DNA of 64,000 bases from Candidatus Krumholzibacteriia bacterium (GCA_023131975.1 JAGLYV010000029.1:29257-93256), one strand, 5' to 3'. Positions 24,705-34,226 are shown, counted from the stretch's first letter. Made by a program: numbers and translations. Notes: generated by a model from the sequence alone, not told the origin.

Positions 24705-25036
24705 TTCGATTCGGCGAGGCCATTTATTCTGGCCCGGTTTGACAAAAATAGATTTCATGATTATATTGTAAATAGACGCGGGCGTTGCCGGACAACAAAT
24801 GCCCGGCAGCCTCAGAACTACTTTTCTTTCGCCACCCGAAGATGCCGCTCTCGGCAATCAGCTATTGTGAAACGACTTCCGATACCGCCCGGATTGATTG
24901 TGATTCGGGGTCGATGCGCCGGTCTATTCGAACCGCAAGATTTGCGGCACAAAAATGGATCGGACAGGGAACATTTCTGAGACTTTACCTGTCAAAGTCT
25001 CAGAGAAAGAAATTGTCCCTGACGAAAGGAGTCGTA
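24705..25036 (+). other. 332-bp intergenic leader region ahead of the VWA gene
   Basis: No credible gene. A good promoter is at 24739-24767, so about 260 nt of untranslated leader would precede the VWA gene. The reading frame of that gene stays open to a TTG at 24785, but the extension has no ribosome site and no recognizable fold. No terminator or riboswitch is recognised. Confidence 0.55.
24739..24767 (+). promoter_or_regulatory. Candidate sigma-70 promoter upstream of the VWA gene
   Basis: TTGACA (24739-24744), 17-bp spacer, TATATT (24762-24767). Both boxes and the spacing are near consensus. It lies just after the selenoprotein stop. Confidence 0.65.
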
Positions 25037-27160
25037 ATGCGATGCAAGACTGAAGTAATCGCCACGGCAGCAAAACCCCACATCAATCCCACCATTCACA
25101 TCGGAACTGTCATTCTGGTGGTAGCCGCTTTTCTTATGGTTGCTTCTTCGGTTTTTTCTCACCCCGCAGAAGGCGATGAGATAAGAACGGTGATGCGGGC
25201 CACGGGGAATATCTCCGGCACCGTCACCGACGCCAGTGACGGGAAGCCTTTGCCCTATGCCAATGTCGTCCTGGTCGGGACGAAGATGGGAGGGATGACT
25301 CTATTGGACGGGTCGTTCCTGATCACCAGAGTGCCGTATGGAAAATATACGGTCAAAGTGATGATGATGGGATACAAGGTCGCCGATAAAACAAAGGTGA
25401 GAGTAAAAATCGGGAAGACGACAGAAGTCCATTTCAAGCTCACCGAGGAGATCGTCGGGCAGACGCAGGAGATACTGGTCGAGGCGGAAGTGAAGCGGAT
25501 CGAAATCAGGGACAGTGACGTTTCTTATAAAGTGTCGAGCCATGAGATCGAGGAACTCCCGTGTAATGATATGGTCCAGGCTCTCGCCCTCAAGGGCGGG
25601 ATCGTCAGGACAGGTGACGGTCTTCATGTGCGGGGTGGGCGCATCAGCGGGTCCGTTAGTTATAAGAGGCATTGCCGACCTGTTCCAAACCGATATGTCA
25701 GGCCCGACAATACGGAGGAATACGCGCATATAGAGGAAAACCGTTTTATGGACGCGATGACCAGCCCCCAGTCGACTTTTTCGATCGACGTCGATGCCGC
25801 ATCGTACGCCAACGTGAGAAGATTCATAAATCAGGAGATGTTTCCCTACAGGGACGCGGTCCGGATCGAGGAACTTATAAACTATTTTGATTACGACTAC
25901 GAAAGCCCCGATGGAGACGTCCCCTTTTCGGTAGCTCTCGAGTACGGCGATTGCCCGTGGAACGAGGACCACAAGCTTGTCCACATCGGTCTTCAGGGCA
26001 AGGAACTTACCGATGAAGAGCGCAGGCCGAGCAACCTGGTCTTTCTGATCGATGTCTCTGGTTCGATGGATTCGCCGAACAAGCTTCCGTTGTTGAGAAA
26101 AGCATTCAAGCTTCTCGCGGCTCAGCTTGACGCGGACGATCAGGTATCGATAGTAGTATACGCGGGTTCCGCGGGGCTGGTCCTTCCCCCTACAAGCGGA
26201 GGATGCACCAGGACTATCAGGGATGCCATCGACAGGCTTCAGGCCGGCGGCTCGACGGCCGGGGGCCAGGGGATCAAGCTCGCGTACAAGGTGGCGAAAG
26301 ACAACTTCATCGAAGATGGCAACAACAGGGTCATACTCGCGACCGACGGCGATTTCAATGTCGGGATCTCCAACACGAGCGAACTGGTCCAGTATATCGA
26401 GGGCAAACGGGACGAGGGGATATTCCTCACCGTCCTTGGGTTCGGTATGGGTAATTACAAGGACAACAGGCTCGAACAGCTGGCCGATAAGGGAAACGGC
26501 AACCACGCCTATATCGACAACCTCATGGAGGCCAGAAAAGTCCTCGTCAATGAAGTGACATCGACTCTCTATACGATAGCCAGAGATGTGAAGATACAGG
26601 TCGAGTTCAATCCGGCGAAGGTAGAGTCCTACCGCCTCATCGGATACGAGAACAGAAAACTCGCAACCGAGGATTTCAAAGATGACAAAAAAGACGCCGG
26701 TGAGATCGGCGCGGGGCACACTGTGACTGCCCTGTACGAGATCCTGCCCGCTTCGGGCACATCGGCAAAGAAAGATGAACTCCGCTACCAGGAGCGCAGG
26801 ATCAGCGGTGACGGCAGGGTCAAGGATGAAGTCCTTCTGGTGAAGATCCGCTACAAGGAGCTTGATAGCGATTCCAGTATAGAGATAAGTAAAGTCCTTC
26901 GGGACAGGCCTTCCAGGTTCTCTCGTACATCTGATGCCTTCAGGTTCTCCGCCGCTGTCACCATGTACGGAATGATCCTGAGGAATTCCGAACACAGGGG
27001 CGAGGTAGATCTGGATGATGTGGCCAGGATCGCCAGAGGCGCGAAAGGAAAAGACCACTTCCAGTACAGGGCCGAATTCATTAGTATGGTCGAGAAGACC
27101 ATGACCCTGATGGAACTCGGGGCTACTAACGAGGCTATGAACAGGCAGCAGGCAAGGTAG
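25037..27160 (+). CDS. Secreted VWA/DUF3520 protein (YfbK-like) with carboxypeptidase-regulatory and TonB-plug-like N-terminus
   Basis: 707 residues from ATG 25037 (AAAGGAG 5 bp before). Signal peptide or anchor (about 20-40), then a CarboxypepD_reg-like Ig domain (ISGTVTDASDGKPLPYANV), then EIEELPCNDMVQALALKGG and LHVRGGR, which copy the plug of TonB-dependent receptors. From about 235 it is a YfbK protein: VWF_N region (FSIDVDAASYANVRRFIN), VWA with MIDAS motif DVSGSM, and DUF3520 C-terminal part. YfbK-like proteins have no settled function; the VWA domain likely binds proteins in a metal-dependent way at the cell surface. The N-terminal mix looks like a receptor plug recruited to a VWA protein. 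Confidence 0.88.
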   Translation: MRCKTEVIATAAKPHINPTIHIGTVILVVAAFLMVASSVFSHPAEGDEIRTVMRATGNISGTVTDASDGKPLPYANVVLVGTKMGGMTLLDGSFLITRVPYGKYTVKVMMMGYKVADKTKVRVKIGKTTEVHFKLTEEIVGQTQEILVEAEVKRIEIRDSDVSYKVSSHEIEELPCNDMVQALALKGGIVRTGDGLHVRGGRISGSVSYKRHCRPVPNRYVRPDNTEEYAHIEENRFMDAMTSPQSTFSIDVDAASYANVRRFINQEMFPYRDAVRIEELINYFDYDYESPDGDVPFSVALEYGDCPWNEDHKLVHIGLQGKELTDEERRPSNLVFLIDVSGSMDSPNKLPLLRKAFKLLAAQLDADDQVSIVVYAGSAGLVLPPTSGGCTRTIRDAIDRLQAGGSTAGGQGIKLAYKVAKDNFIEDGNNRVILATDGDFNVGISNTSELVQYIEGKRDEGIFLTVLGFGMGNYKDNRLEQLADKGNGNHAYIDNLMEARKVLVNEVTSTLYTIARDVKIQVEFNPAKVESYRLIGYENRKLATEDFKDDKKDAGEIGAGHTVTALYEILPASGTSAKKDELRYQERRISGDGRVKDEVLLVKIRYKELDSDSSIEISKVLRDRPSRFSRTSDAFRFSAAVTMYGMILRNSEHRGEVDLDDVARIARGAKGKDHFQYRAEFISMVEKTMTLMELGATNEAMNRQQAR

Positions 27161-27225
27161 GAAGCGCCTGACGATAGAGACGCGCGTATACGGGGTCATG
27201 GAGACAGTGTGAACGGGAAGTCTCC

Positions 27226-27711
27226 ATGGCTCCGTTTATTTATCAGATTCCGGAATGGACCGGGCAGGAAGGGTTGATCGAGATCCAGCAAAGGACCAGG
27301 ATACTGTTTCTCTGTACCGGCAATTCATGCAGGTCGCAGATGGCCGAGGGTTGGGTCCGGCATCTGAAGGATGATGTCATCGAGGCACGTTCCGCGGGTA
27401 TAGAAGTCCATGGACTCAATCAGCGGGCCGTCGCGGTGATGGCCGAGGCAGGCGTGGATATATCCGGGCACGAATCCACACATGTAAATGATCATCTTTC
27501 GATACGATTCGATTACGTGATAACGGTGTGTGGACATGCCGACGAAAATTGTCCCGCATTCCCCGGTGATACGAAAGTAGTTTATCGTGGGTTCGACGAT
27601 CCGCCGAAACTGGCTGAAAACGAGACCGATGAGGAGAAGATACTCGGTCATTACCGCAGGGTGAGGGACGAGATACGCGAATATATCGAGACTCTTCCGG
27701 AATCTCTTTGA
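27226..27711 (+). CDS. arsC: ArsC-like low-molecular-weight phosphatase (thioredoxin-linked arsenate reductase type)
   Basis: 161 residues. The P-loop CTGNSCRSQMAEGW, the second Cys in TVCGHADENCPAFPG (two Cys, for the disulfide cascade) and DDPPKL match the Staphylococcus-type arsenate reductase that uses thioredoxin. It could also be a tyrosine phosphatase of this fold, but the CxxxxxxC pair favours arsenate. About 20 residues precede the usual first strand; no obvious better start is visible. No ArsR or arsenite pump is adjacent, although a permease gene follows at once. Confidence 0.82.
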   Translation: MAPFIYQIPEWTGQEGLIEIQQRTRILFLCTGNSCRSQMAEGWVRHLKDDVIEARSAGIEVHGLNQRAVAVMAEAGVDISGHESTHVNDHLSIRFDYVITVCGHADENCPAFPGDTKVVYRGFDDPPKLAENETDEEKILGHYRRVRDEIREYIETLPESL

Positions 27712-27743
27712 CAACTGCACCGAAAGTGTGGAAAATCGTCCGC

Positions 27744-28811
27744 ATGGAAGCAACAGACAACAGATCGAGGACCGCGCAGATACTTCTCACCTTCGCGTCG
27801 TTCGTGGTGGTCGTGGCGGGAATAAAAGCCGCTGCCGCCATCGTCGTACCCTTTCTGCTTGCCCTCTTCATATCTATAGTATGCTCTTCGCCTCTTTTCT
27901 GGCTCAAGGGCAGGGGGCTGTCGACCTGGCTGGCCATTCTGATCGTGATACTCGGAATAATTCTGGCTGGCTATATAATCGCTGCCCTTCTCGGTTCGTC
28001 GATAGACGATTTCTCGAAAAACCTGCCAGCATACTCTACGAAGCTCAACGAGCAGTATGTAGGAATGATCTCCTGGCTGGAGTCGCGCGGCATTGACATG
28101 TCGAGATTCGAGCTGGTGGAGGTGATGGATCCCGACAAGGCGATGCAACTGGTCGCGATGCTTTTCAACGGACTCGGAGATGTGCTGGCGAACGGCCTGC
28201 TGATCCTCCTCACAGTCATATTCATCCTTATGGAAGCTTCCGGTTTTCCGGGTAAGCTTAAGGCGATCTTCCGCGACCCGGACAGGTCGCTGGCACAGAT
28301 AGGCAGGATGACAGAGAACGTTAAACATTATCTGGCGATCAAGACCCTGATAAGCCTCGTGACGGGGCTTCTTGTGGCTGTTTTTCTTTTCATCATGCGG
28401 ATAGACTATCCCCTTCTCTGGGGACTGCTTGCGTTTCTTCTGAACTATGTCCCAAACATCGGTTCGATAATCGCGGCACTTCCAGCCATACTTCAGGCGC
28501 TGATCCAGTTCGGTCCGGGAAGGGCCCTCGGAGTGGCGGCCGGGTATGTAGTGATAAATATGTTGATCGGAAATTTCATCGAACCCCGATTTATGGGGAA
28601 AGGTCTGGGTCTGTCCACTCTGGTAGTTTTTCTTTCCCTTATCTTCTGGGGGTGGGTCCTCGGGCCGGTGGGTATGTTGCTTTCCGTCGTGCTGACTGTT
28701 ACGGTGAAGATCGGTCTGGAAAGCCGTGAGGATACACGGTGGATGGCGATCCTGCTCGGATCGGGAGTGCCGGGCAAGACGGAAACAGCCCGGGAGGAGC
28801 CCGGCCGGTGA
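27744..28811 (+). CDS. AI-2E family transporter (YdiK/PerM-like permease)
   Basis: 355 residues from ATG 27744; TTG 27708, overlapping the arsC stop, is an alternative. Seven or eight hydrophobic helices, with the family blocks LLTVIFILMEA, NYVPNIGSIIAALPAI and GNFIEPRFMGKGLGLSTLVVFLSLIFWGWV, fit the AI-2E family. Members export or exchange various solutes; the substrate cannot be named. It follows the ArsC-like gene with no gap, but a role in arsenite export is unproven and would be new. Confidence 0.88.
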   Translation: MEATDNRSRTAQILLTFASFVVVVAGIKAAAAIVVPFLLALFISIVCSSPLFWLKGRGLSTWLAILIVILGIILAGYIIAALLGSSIDDFSKNLPAYSTKLNEQYVGMISWLESRGIDMSRFELVEVMDPDKAMQLVAMLFNGLGDVLANGLLILLTVIFILMEASGFPGKLKAIFRDPDRSLAQIGRMTENVKHYLAIKTLISLVTGLLVAVFLFIMRIDYPLLWGLLAFLLNYVPNIGSIIAALPAILQALIQFGPGRALGVAAGYVVINMLIGNFIEPRFMGKGLGLSTLVVFLSLIFWGWVLGPVGMLLSVVLTVTVKIGLESREDTRWMAILLGSGVPGKTETAREEPGR

Positions 28812-28881
28812 TGTGAAAGGCCCGTCTGTCCAGCCGGACCTGAGGTTTTTTTTGTGTTGATCGCGGGCCGTTCCTGACGGG

Positions 28882-29904
28882 TCAGCCCTGTTCCCTCAGA
28901 ATAGCCCTTGCTCTGCCTACCACCGCTTTTGTCGCGGGGAATTCCCCGCATTCATCGAGTCCCTCTTCGAGAAGGTTCAGGCCGTTTGGAATGGAATCGA
29001 GAAAATGTTTCTTCCCCATCTTTGTTCCCAGCCTGACGAACGCGGCAAGAGCCTGCATATTTCTCTGGATGCCGGCGTGGAGAAAATCGTCATAGTACAT
29101 TTCGAATCCGGGAGACACCTCAACGCCCGCTTCGTCGAGTCTGTAATAAAGTTCCATCAGCAGTGTCCTTCTCGTGCCGGGGAGTATCGGATGGTAGGGG
29201 TCTTTGAGAAAGGAGACAGTATCGTAGAGCCCCGGTCCCTTGTGAGCGCTCTGAAAATCGATCAGCCTGAACCTGCCGTCCTTGAGGACGATGTTCCTGC
29301 TCTGAAAATCGCGGTGCATGAAGACAGGTGGAAGAGAGGCCAGCCGATCGGCCAGCAGTTCGCATTCTTCCCTCCATCCGGGTGGAGGTGTCATATCACA
29401 GTATCCGTTGATGAATTCCACGGCAAAATATTCTGTCTCTCCGAGGAGTACGTCGCGGTCGAACGTGGCGATCCGTGGATGACCAGATTCCTGCATCGCG
29501 GACGTGACACTTGTCTGAAGTTCGAACAGGATGTCTATACCTTCTCTGTAGAACGACAATTCCTCGTCCGGACCAGCTTTTTCGAGCATCGATTCGAGGC
29601 TGTCAGGACCCAGGTCTTCCATCAGCAGGATTCCCTTGCGGTTGTCGGAGATATAGAATTCCGGTACGCCGATATTGTTTTCCCGAAGGAAGTTTCCTAC
29701 CTCCAGGTAGTTTTCAAATTCTTCTCCTCCCCCCGGTTGGAAGAGCGCGACGATCGACCGTTCCCCGTCCTCCAGTCTGGCGAAAAATCTCAGGGAACCA
29801 CCAGTCAGCAGCGTCACCTGGGATTTCATGGGGAAGGCCCCCCCGGGGAAGGTATCCGTAAGTTCGATTGCCGATTCTATCAACGGGATGAGATTGGGAT
29901 CCAA
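28882..29904 (-). CDS. amgK: Anomeric MurNAc/GlcNAc kinase AmgK (aminoglycoside-phosphotransferase fold)
   Basis: 340 residues of the APH/choline-kinase fold. The catalytic loop is HRDFQSRNIV and the metal-binding Asp is in LIDFQSA. The N-terminal SLRFFARLEDG strand and LLMEDLG hinge are as in AmgK. AmgK phosphorylates the anomeric position of N-acetylmuramic acid, giving MurNAc-1-phosphate for MurU. Start TTG 29904, right after the murU stop, with AAGGAGA inside murU. It is the last gene of the salvage operon. Assignment rests on this neighbourhood plus the fold; other sugar kinases of the family are possible. Confidence 0.85.
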   Translation of the reverse strand: MDPNLIPLIESAIELTDTFPGGAFPMKSQVTLLTGGSLRFFARLEDGERSIVALFQPGGGEEFENYLEVGNFLRENNIGVPEFYISDNRKGILLMEDLGPDSLESMLEKAGPDEELSFYREGIDILFELQTSVTSAMQESGHPRIATFDRDVLLGETEYFAVEFINGYCDMTPPPGWREECELLADRLASLPPVFMHRDFQSRNIVLKDGRFRLIDFQSAHKGPGLYDTVSFLKDPYHPILPGTRRTLLMELYYRLDEAGVEVSPGFEMYYDDFLHAGIQRNMQALAAFVRLGTKMGKKHFLDSIPNGLNLLEEGLDECGEFPATKAVVGRARAILREQG

Positions 29905-29905
29905 A

Positions 29906-30889
29906 CTATTCTCCTTCGATCATTCCATCCGGGTATATTATCGATCTAATGCATTCCGTTCCAGAATCCACGACAGTATCATCCAATATCACGCAGTCTT
30001 CAAGCACGGTGTTGCTTTTGACGACAGAATTTTTCCCGATAGACAGGAATCCCTTCCATCGCGTATCAGGAGCTATGTCTGTGCCTTTTCCCGCGAACAG
30101 TGACATAGAGGCTGCCGGGATCGAAGGTGTGAATCTTTCTCCACCCACAAGTATGCGCCTGTGCAGATCCAGCAGCAGGGATGGCGTGCCGGCTTCCGCC
30201 CAGGCGACAGGGGTTCTATCCTGCAGGATGGCTGCTCCTTCGCTTGCCCTGAAGCCGATGACCGAACCGGGATCTGCGGATGCCATTTCAAGGAGAATCT
30301 CGATGAGTCCAGCCTTTTCACCACGGGGGAAATAGTTGAATGCCCCGGGAGAGATGATGGCCAGGCCGGTATAACCTGCGCGCGCAGTTCCTTTCGCGTC
30401 ATCCCGCGGATCGCCTCCTATCGAGACAAGGTGCCCATCAGGATCTGTGACGACCTGCGGGGGAGGGTGTATGACATTTGTCCCCGCGTCCAGGAGGATC
30501 ATGGTGAACAGGGCTCCCGAATCAATATGTGCCTCTATCGCGGGGCCGTAGCTGATATCTGTGAGTATGTCTCCATTATGCAGCAGGACCAGGTCGGTCT
30601 CACGGCACGAGTCAGCCATATTTCCGATTCCACCCCCCGTATCGAGCAGGATCTTTTCCCTGTGGAAGGTGACCGGCAGGTCTTCGTGTTCGGCATACGA
30701 CTCTATCTTTTCAGGAAGATGATGGATATTGGAATGAATATGGCCGGCTCCTTCTCTCACCAGCTTATCCGCGATCAGACCGAAGAGAGGGCGCCCCAGC
30801 ACGGGAACGAGCGGCTTCGGTAGAAAGGAGGACAATTTACCCATCCTCGTGCCCAGCCCTGCCGCCAGTATCATTCCCGTCATCTTCAT
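29906..30889 (-). CDS. murU: MurNAc-1-phosphate uridylyltransferase MurU-like NTP transferase
   Basis: 327 residues. GMILAAGLGTRMGKL and LPKPLVPVLGRPL form the nucleotide-binding signature of sugar-phosphate nucleotidyltransferases, and LLHNGDILTDI holds the metal Asp. The C-terminal third (SIGKNSVVKSNTVLEDCVI) looks like a left-handed beta-helix, an extra part that Pseudomonas MurU (about 220 residues) lacks. With AmgK it would make UDP-MurNAc from free MurNAc. Because of the added beta-helix it could instead serve another sugar-1-phosphate. Confidence 0.8.
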   Translation of the reverse strand: MKMTGMILAAGLGTRMGKLSSFLPKPLVPVLGRPLFGLIADKLVREGAGHIHSNIHHLPEKIESYAEHEDLPVTFHREKILLDTGGGIGNMADSCRETDLVLLHNGDILTDISYGPAIEAHIDSGALFTMILLDAGTNVIHPPPQVVTDPDGHLVSIGGDPRDDAKGTARAGYTGLAIISPGAFNYFPRGEKAGLIEILLEMASADPGSVIGFRASEGAAILQDRTPVAWAEAGTPSLLLDLHRRILVGGERFTPSIPAASMSLFAGKGTDIAPDTRWKGFLSIGKNSVVKSNTVLEDCVILDDTVVDSGTECIRSIIYPDGMIEGE

Positions 30890-30915
30890 TCAATGCTCCC
30901 CGGTCCGTGGCCGGT

Positions 30916-32139
30916 TTAATACAGAAGGAAGGGAGACCTTGTCTTTATGAATCTTTCCTCGTCATCGCTCCAGCGATCGAAAAGGGTACCCAGGCCCCCT
31001 GGCAGACCGGATGGCTCGTTCATCTCGATATATTCGTCATGTCGGTTTTTTATTCCTGACGCCGCATCGACTGTTTCCCTGAGTTGGGGCCCTCCCGAGA
31101 GAATGTCTATCGGCATGTGGATCTCGTCATATTCGTACGGTGGGTCGAGCCATTCGAAGTTGTCCGGGTAGAGCCGGGCGATCGTCTGGATAAGTACCGC
31201 CGCCGCCCTGACAGGTCGGAATGCTTTCCGGTCCGTCACATGTATCTGGACCCCTCCGCACAATTGTTTTTCGTACTTGTCCCAGGCCGGCGTGAATTCC
31301 AGGGGGCGGAATACGGCTCCATCGATTCCGCTCTCCGACAGGGCTCCTGCCAGATTCTTCCCGTCGATCCATGGCGCTCCGAGGATCTCAAAAGGCCTGG
31401 TCGTACCCCGGCCCTCGGAGATGTTCGTCGCCTCCAAGAATACCATTCCCGGGTAGACGGTACTTGTATCGGGGGTCGGCATGTTCGGCGAGGGAAGTAC
31501 CCAGGGCTGCCCGGTGTCATCCCAGGACATATCCCTGTCCCAACCTTCCATCTTTACGATCTCGAGATCGCATCCGAGATTTTCGGTCGTGTTTATCATC
31601 GAGAGGATCTCTCCGATCGTCATGCCGTGCCGCAGGAGTAGAGGGAACAGGCCGACGAAAGACCGGTACTCATCTTCGAGTATCTGACCCTCCACAATCG
31701 TTCCGCCGAGAGGGTTCGGCCTGTCAGCTACCATTACAGAGATTCCCAGTCTCGCGCATTCTTTCATCATCAACGCGGCGGTCCATATATAGGTGTATGG
31801 CCTCGCGCCGATATCGGGCAGGTCTATCAAGACGGTGTCCAGGCCGGCAAGCATTTCCGGTGTGGGGACGCGTGTCTTTCCGTAGAGCGAATGGACCGGG
31901 ACGGAGGCTTTTGGATGGGTGTATCCTTCCCACTCGATCATGTTCGCCTGCGTGTCTCCCTTCAGGCCATGCTGGGGGCCGAAGAGACAGACGAGGCTGA
32001 CGTCGTTTTCAAGGCAGCGATCTATGATGTGAGCGAGGTCATGGCAGACAGAGGCCGGGTTCGAGAGAAGGCTCGTCTTTTTTCCTTTCAGCCGTAGAAA
32101 TCCTTCCGAGGTCAGGATATCGCATCCCGTCTTTACCAA
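30916..32139 (-). CDS. namZ: Exo-beta-N-acetylmuramidase NamZ (DUF1343)
   Basis: 407 residues, full length DUF1343. FGPQHGLKGDTQANMIEWEG, DLPDIGARPYTYIWTAALMM and DRPNPLGG are characteristic, as is SPNMPTPDTSTVYPGMV. NamZ removes terminal MurNAc from peptidoglycan fragments, and its gene often accompanies AmgK/MurU-like genes. The protein starts VKTGCDILTSEGFLRLKG with no signal peptide, unlike exported Bacillus NamZ, so it should act on fragments in the cytoplasm (inference). First gene of the operon; 26 bp to murU. Confidence 0.9.
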   Translation of the reverse strand: MVKTGCDILTSEGFLRLKGKKTSLLSNPASVCHDLAHIIDRCLENDVSLVCLFGPQHGLKGDTQANMIEWEGYTHPKASVPVHSLYGKTRVPTPEMLAGLDTVLIDLPDIGARPYTYIWTAALMMKECARLGISVMVADRPNPLGGTIVEGQILEDEYRSFVGLFPLLLRHGMTIGEILSMINTTENLGCDLEIVKMEGWDRDMSWDDTGQPWVLPSPNMPTPDTSTVYPGMVFLEATNISEGRGTTRPFEILGAPWIDGKNLAGALSESGIDGAVFRPLEFTPAWDKYEKQLCGGVQIHVTDRKAFRPVRAAAVLIQTIARLYPDNFEWLDPPYEYDEIHMPIDILSGGPQLRETVDAASGIKNRHDEYIEMNEPSGLPGGLGTLFDRWSDDEERFIKTRSPFLLY

Positions 32140-32214
32140 TATAGACTCTCCTCGATAAAACGGCGGACCGGAACCGCGGTTCCAGCCCGCCGGATGATTC
32201 AGGTTCTGTATCTT

Positions 32215-33933
32215 TTATTTATCGGCTCCTACAGCCATAAAGGTCCAGTATACAACTGATATGGTGCGATTTCCAAACGTATATTCATCGTCCACCTCTG
32301 TCATCATAACAGGGCCGACTCCCTCGGCCAGATACATTATCTGGTGGACCTCGTCCGTACCGCTCAGGACCCCGCCTTCGTACATCTGGACCGTGATCCG
32401 AAGATGATGGACGTAGCATTCACGGAAGACACCTTCCATGTAGGGGGCGCTGACCGTCACTGTCCTCGATTCGATCTCACATGTGCCAGAGATCGACAGG
32501 ACCACCTGCTCTCCGACAGTCATAGTGGCGGATACCGGCCAGGATTCTCCCGCATGGTCGGGAACGGGAAGCTTGACATATGGCATCGGGTCGTCCCAGA
32601 CCATGGTCCCTGCCATGACTCCTTCGTTGTATTCGGCCCTGCCGACATGGTAAACGGTATTACCGGTGAGTCTGAGAAATGTCTTTTCCTCGATTGTTCC
32701 ATCGTAGCGCTGAATAAATTCCTCGAAATCTCCCGTGGGCATATTGAAGTTCATCAGCCGTCTCAATACATCGAACTCCGGCCCAATGGATGCTTTCGAT
32801 GTGGATACGGGGGGAAGATGTTCCTCACCGTAGTACCATGTGTAGTAATACTCGATCGGGTAATATGAGGTCTCTCCAGCCGTGGAGAAGTAATAGTGAG
32901 TGGGGTCGGGGTCGATGAGGTTGCCTGCCATGTCGGTGGCGCCTTCGAAATAGACCCAGTAGGTACATCCGGGGAGGAGGCTGTTATTAAGTGAGATATC
33001 CAGGACTGTATAATTTTCGCTCCAGTCCGGTTCACCCGCGAATAGATAGTAGATCCTCGCGTCCACATTTTCCTCGGGCATGTACATGTCCGGTTCCATC
33101 GATTCGCTGAAAGTAAGATTAATGGTCTCCAGCCCGATCGATACTCCGGTCTCGCGGTTCGATGGCGCGGCGCTGGCCAGGTATGGCCTTACATCGTCGG
33201 TCATCGTGGTAAACGAGAAATTGTACGGCGCCGCAAGATTGTTTCCTGACAGGTCCGCGATGCCGGTAGTCAGCTCTATGTTCACTACAGTCTCAGGCGG
33301 GAACGGGGTGTGATAGATGAAGACAGAGTTGCCCTCATAGGTGAAATATCCCTCGTCCGGCAGCGGAGTGATCACCATGTAATATTCCACATCCCAGCCG
33401 TGGAACTGATGGATCGGCTCGCTGAAGATGATCTCCAGTGCTTCGCCGGGATCGATCCCTGTCGCGGTGTTCGCCGGGGATACAGATACGACCGTGGGAG
33501 GAGTCATGTCTACATCGAGAGTCGTAGTGAATGAAAGAGAGAAATCGTTCCCCATCGTGTTGGCGGCCAGGTCCTCGGCGTCACCACCGACCACGACATT
33601 GTAGGTCGTGTTGGCGGTAAGAAGATAAGTCGCCGCGAAAAACAGGGTATCACTGGCATCGCTCCAATAGTAATCAAAGGAGGAAGATCCGCTCCCGCTG
33701 ATGTTGTTTTCGACCGATTCCTCGTCCATCGGCTCGCTGAAGGCGATCCAGAACGGGCCGGTCCTTGATACGTTAGTAGCTGCATCGGCGGGATATGTTC
33801 CGACGACCGTCGGCGCTGTCTTGTCCGGATCCGGACCGCTGCTGTCGTCATCCGAACCGAAACATCCGGTCAACGAGATTGTGAAAAACAATGAAAGGAC
33901 AATAACGGTACGGGATAGAAATCGTACGCTCAT
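32215..33933 (-). CDS. Surface lipoprotein with tandem SbsA-type Ig-like (Big_5) domains
   Basis: 572 residues from ATG 33933 (GGAGG 7 bp upstream). A lipoprotein signal ends in LTGC near residue 24, followed by a Ser/Asp-rich linker. Three Big_5 repeats can be seen starting near TAPTVVGTYPADAATNV, PPTVVSVSPANTATGI and RPYLASAAPSNRETGV, each with a FSEPM- or FSEPI-type strand. The last third (about 370-572) is strand-rich and not recognised. Probably an adhesin or scaffold on the cell surface. Nearest neighbours are on the opposite strand upstream and the namZ operon downstream. Confidence 0.85.
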   Translation of the reverse strand: MSVRFLSRTVIVLSLFFTISLTGCFGSDDDSSGPDPDKTAPTVVGTYPADAATNVSRTGPFWIAFSEPMDEESVENNISGSGSSSFDYYWSDASDTLFFAATYLLTANTTYNVVVGGDAEDLAANTMGNDFSLSFTTTLDVDMTPPTVVSVSPANTATGIDPGEALEIIFSEPIHQFHGWDVEYYMVITPLPDEGYFTYEGNSVFIYHTPFPPETVVNIELTTGIADLSGNNLAAPYNFSFTTMTDDVRPYLASAAPSNRETGVSIGLETINLTFSESMEPDMYMPEENVDARIYYLFAGEPDWSENYTVLDISLNNSLLPGCTYWVYFEGATDMAGNLIDPDPTHYYFSTAGETSYYPIEYYYTWYYGEEHLPPVSTSKASIGPEFDVLRRLMNFNMPTGDFEEFIQRYDGTIEEKTFLRLTGNTVYHVGRAEYNEGVMAGTMVWDDPMPYVKLPVPDHAGESWPVSATMTVGEQVVLSISGTCEIESRTVTVSAPYMEGVFRECYVHHLRITVQMYEGGVLSGTDEVHQIMYLAEGVGPVMMTEVDDEYTFGNRTISVVYWTFMAVGADK

Positions 33934-34226
33934 TACACGCCTCCTGCCTGAATCTGACAAAAAAACAACCGGAATTCACACCTTTCCATTCCTTTTCCCT
34001 CGAAGATTCAATTTTTGTTCCGTTTTAGACCTTTCGTCAAGGATATTCTCGTCGCTTTTTCGGCATTCTTCAGGGGCTTCGGGGTGGGGAAAGATGAAGT
34101 ACATCCATCGATTGACCCGTGGATGTTCAGGATTGACTCGTGGATATCCAGTTTTTCCTTTTCCTGCAGCCGTAGATTGCTATAATGAACCAAAATGCAG
34201 GCGGGCGTTTTCAAGGATGGTACAGA

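Noticed and set aside
24785..25036. N-terminal extension of the VWA protein from TTG 24785
   Set aside because: No ribosome site, no domain and it would bury the signal peptide; ATG 25037 has AAAGGAG.
25301..27199. Minus-strand frame of 632 codons
   Set aside because: Antisense to the VWA protein with no domain; shadow of a high-GC third-position pattern.
28812..28881. Terminator before the T-run at about 28852
   Set aside because: The T-run is present but I could find only a 4-bp stem (GTCC/GGAC), too weak to claim.
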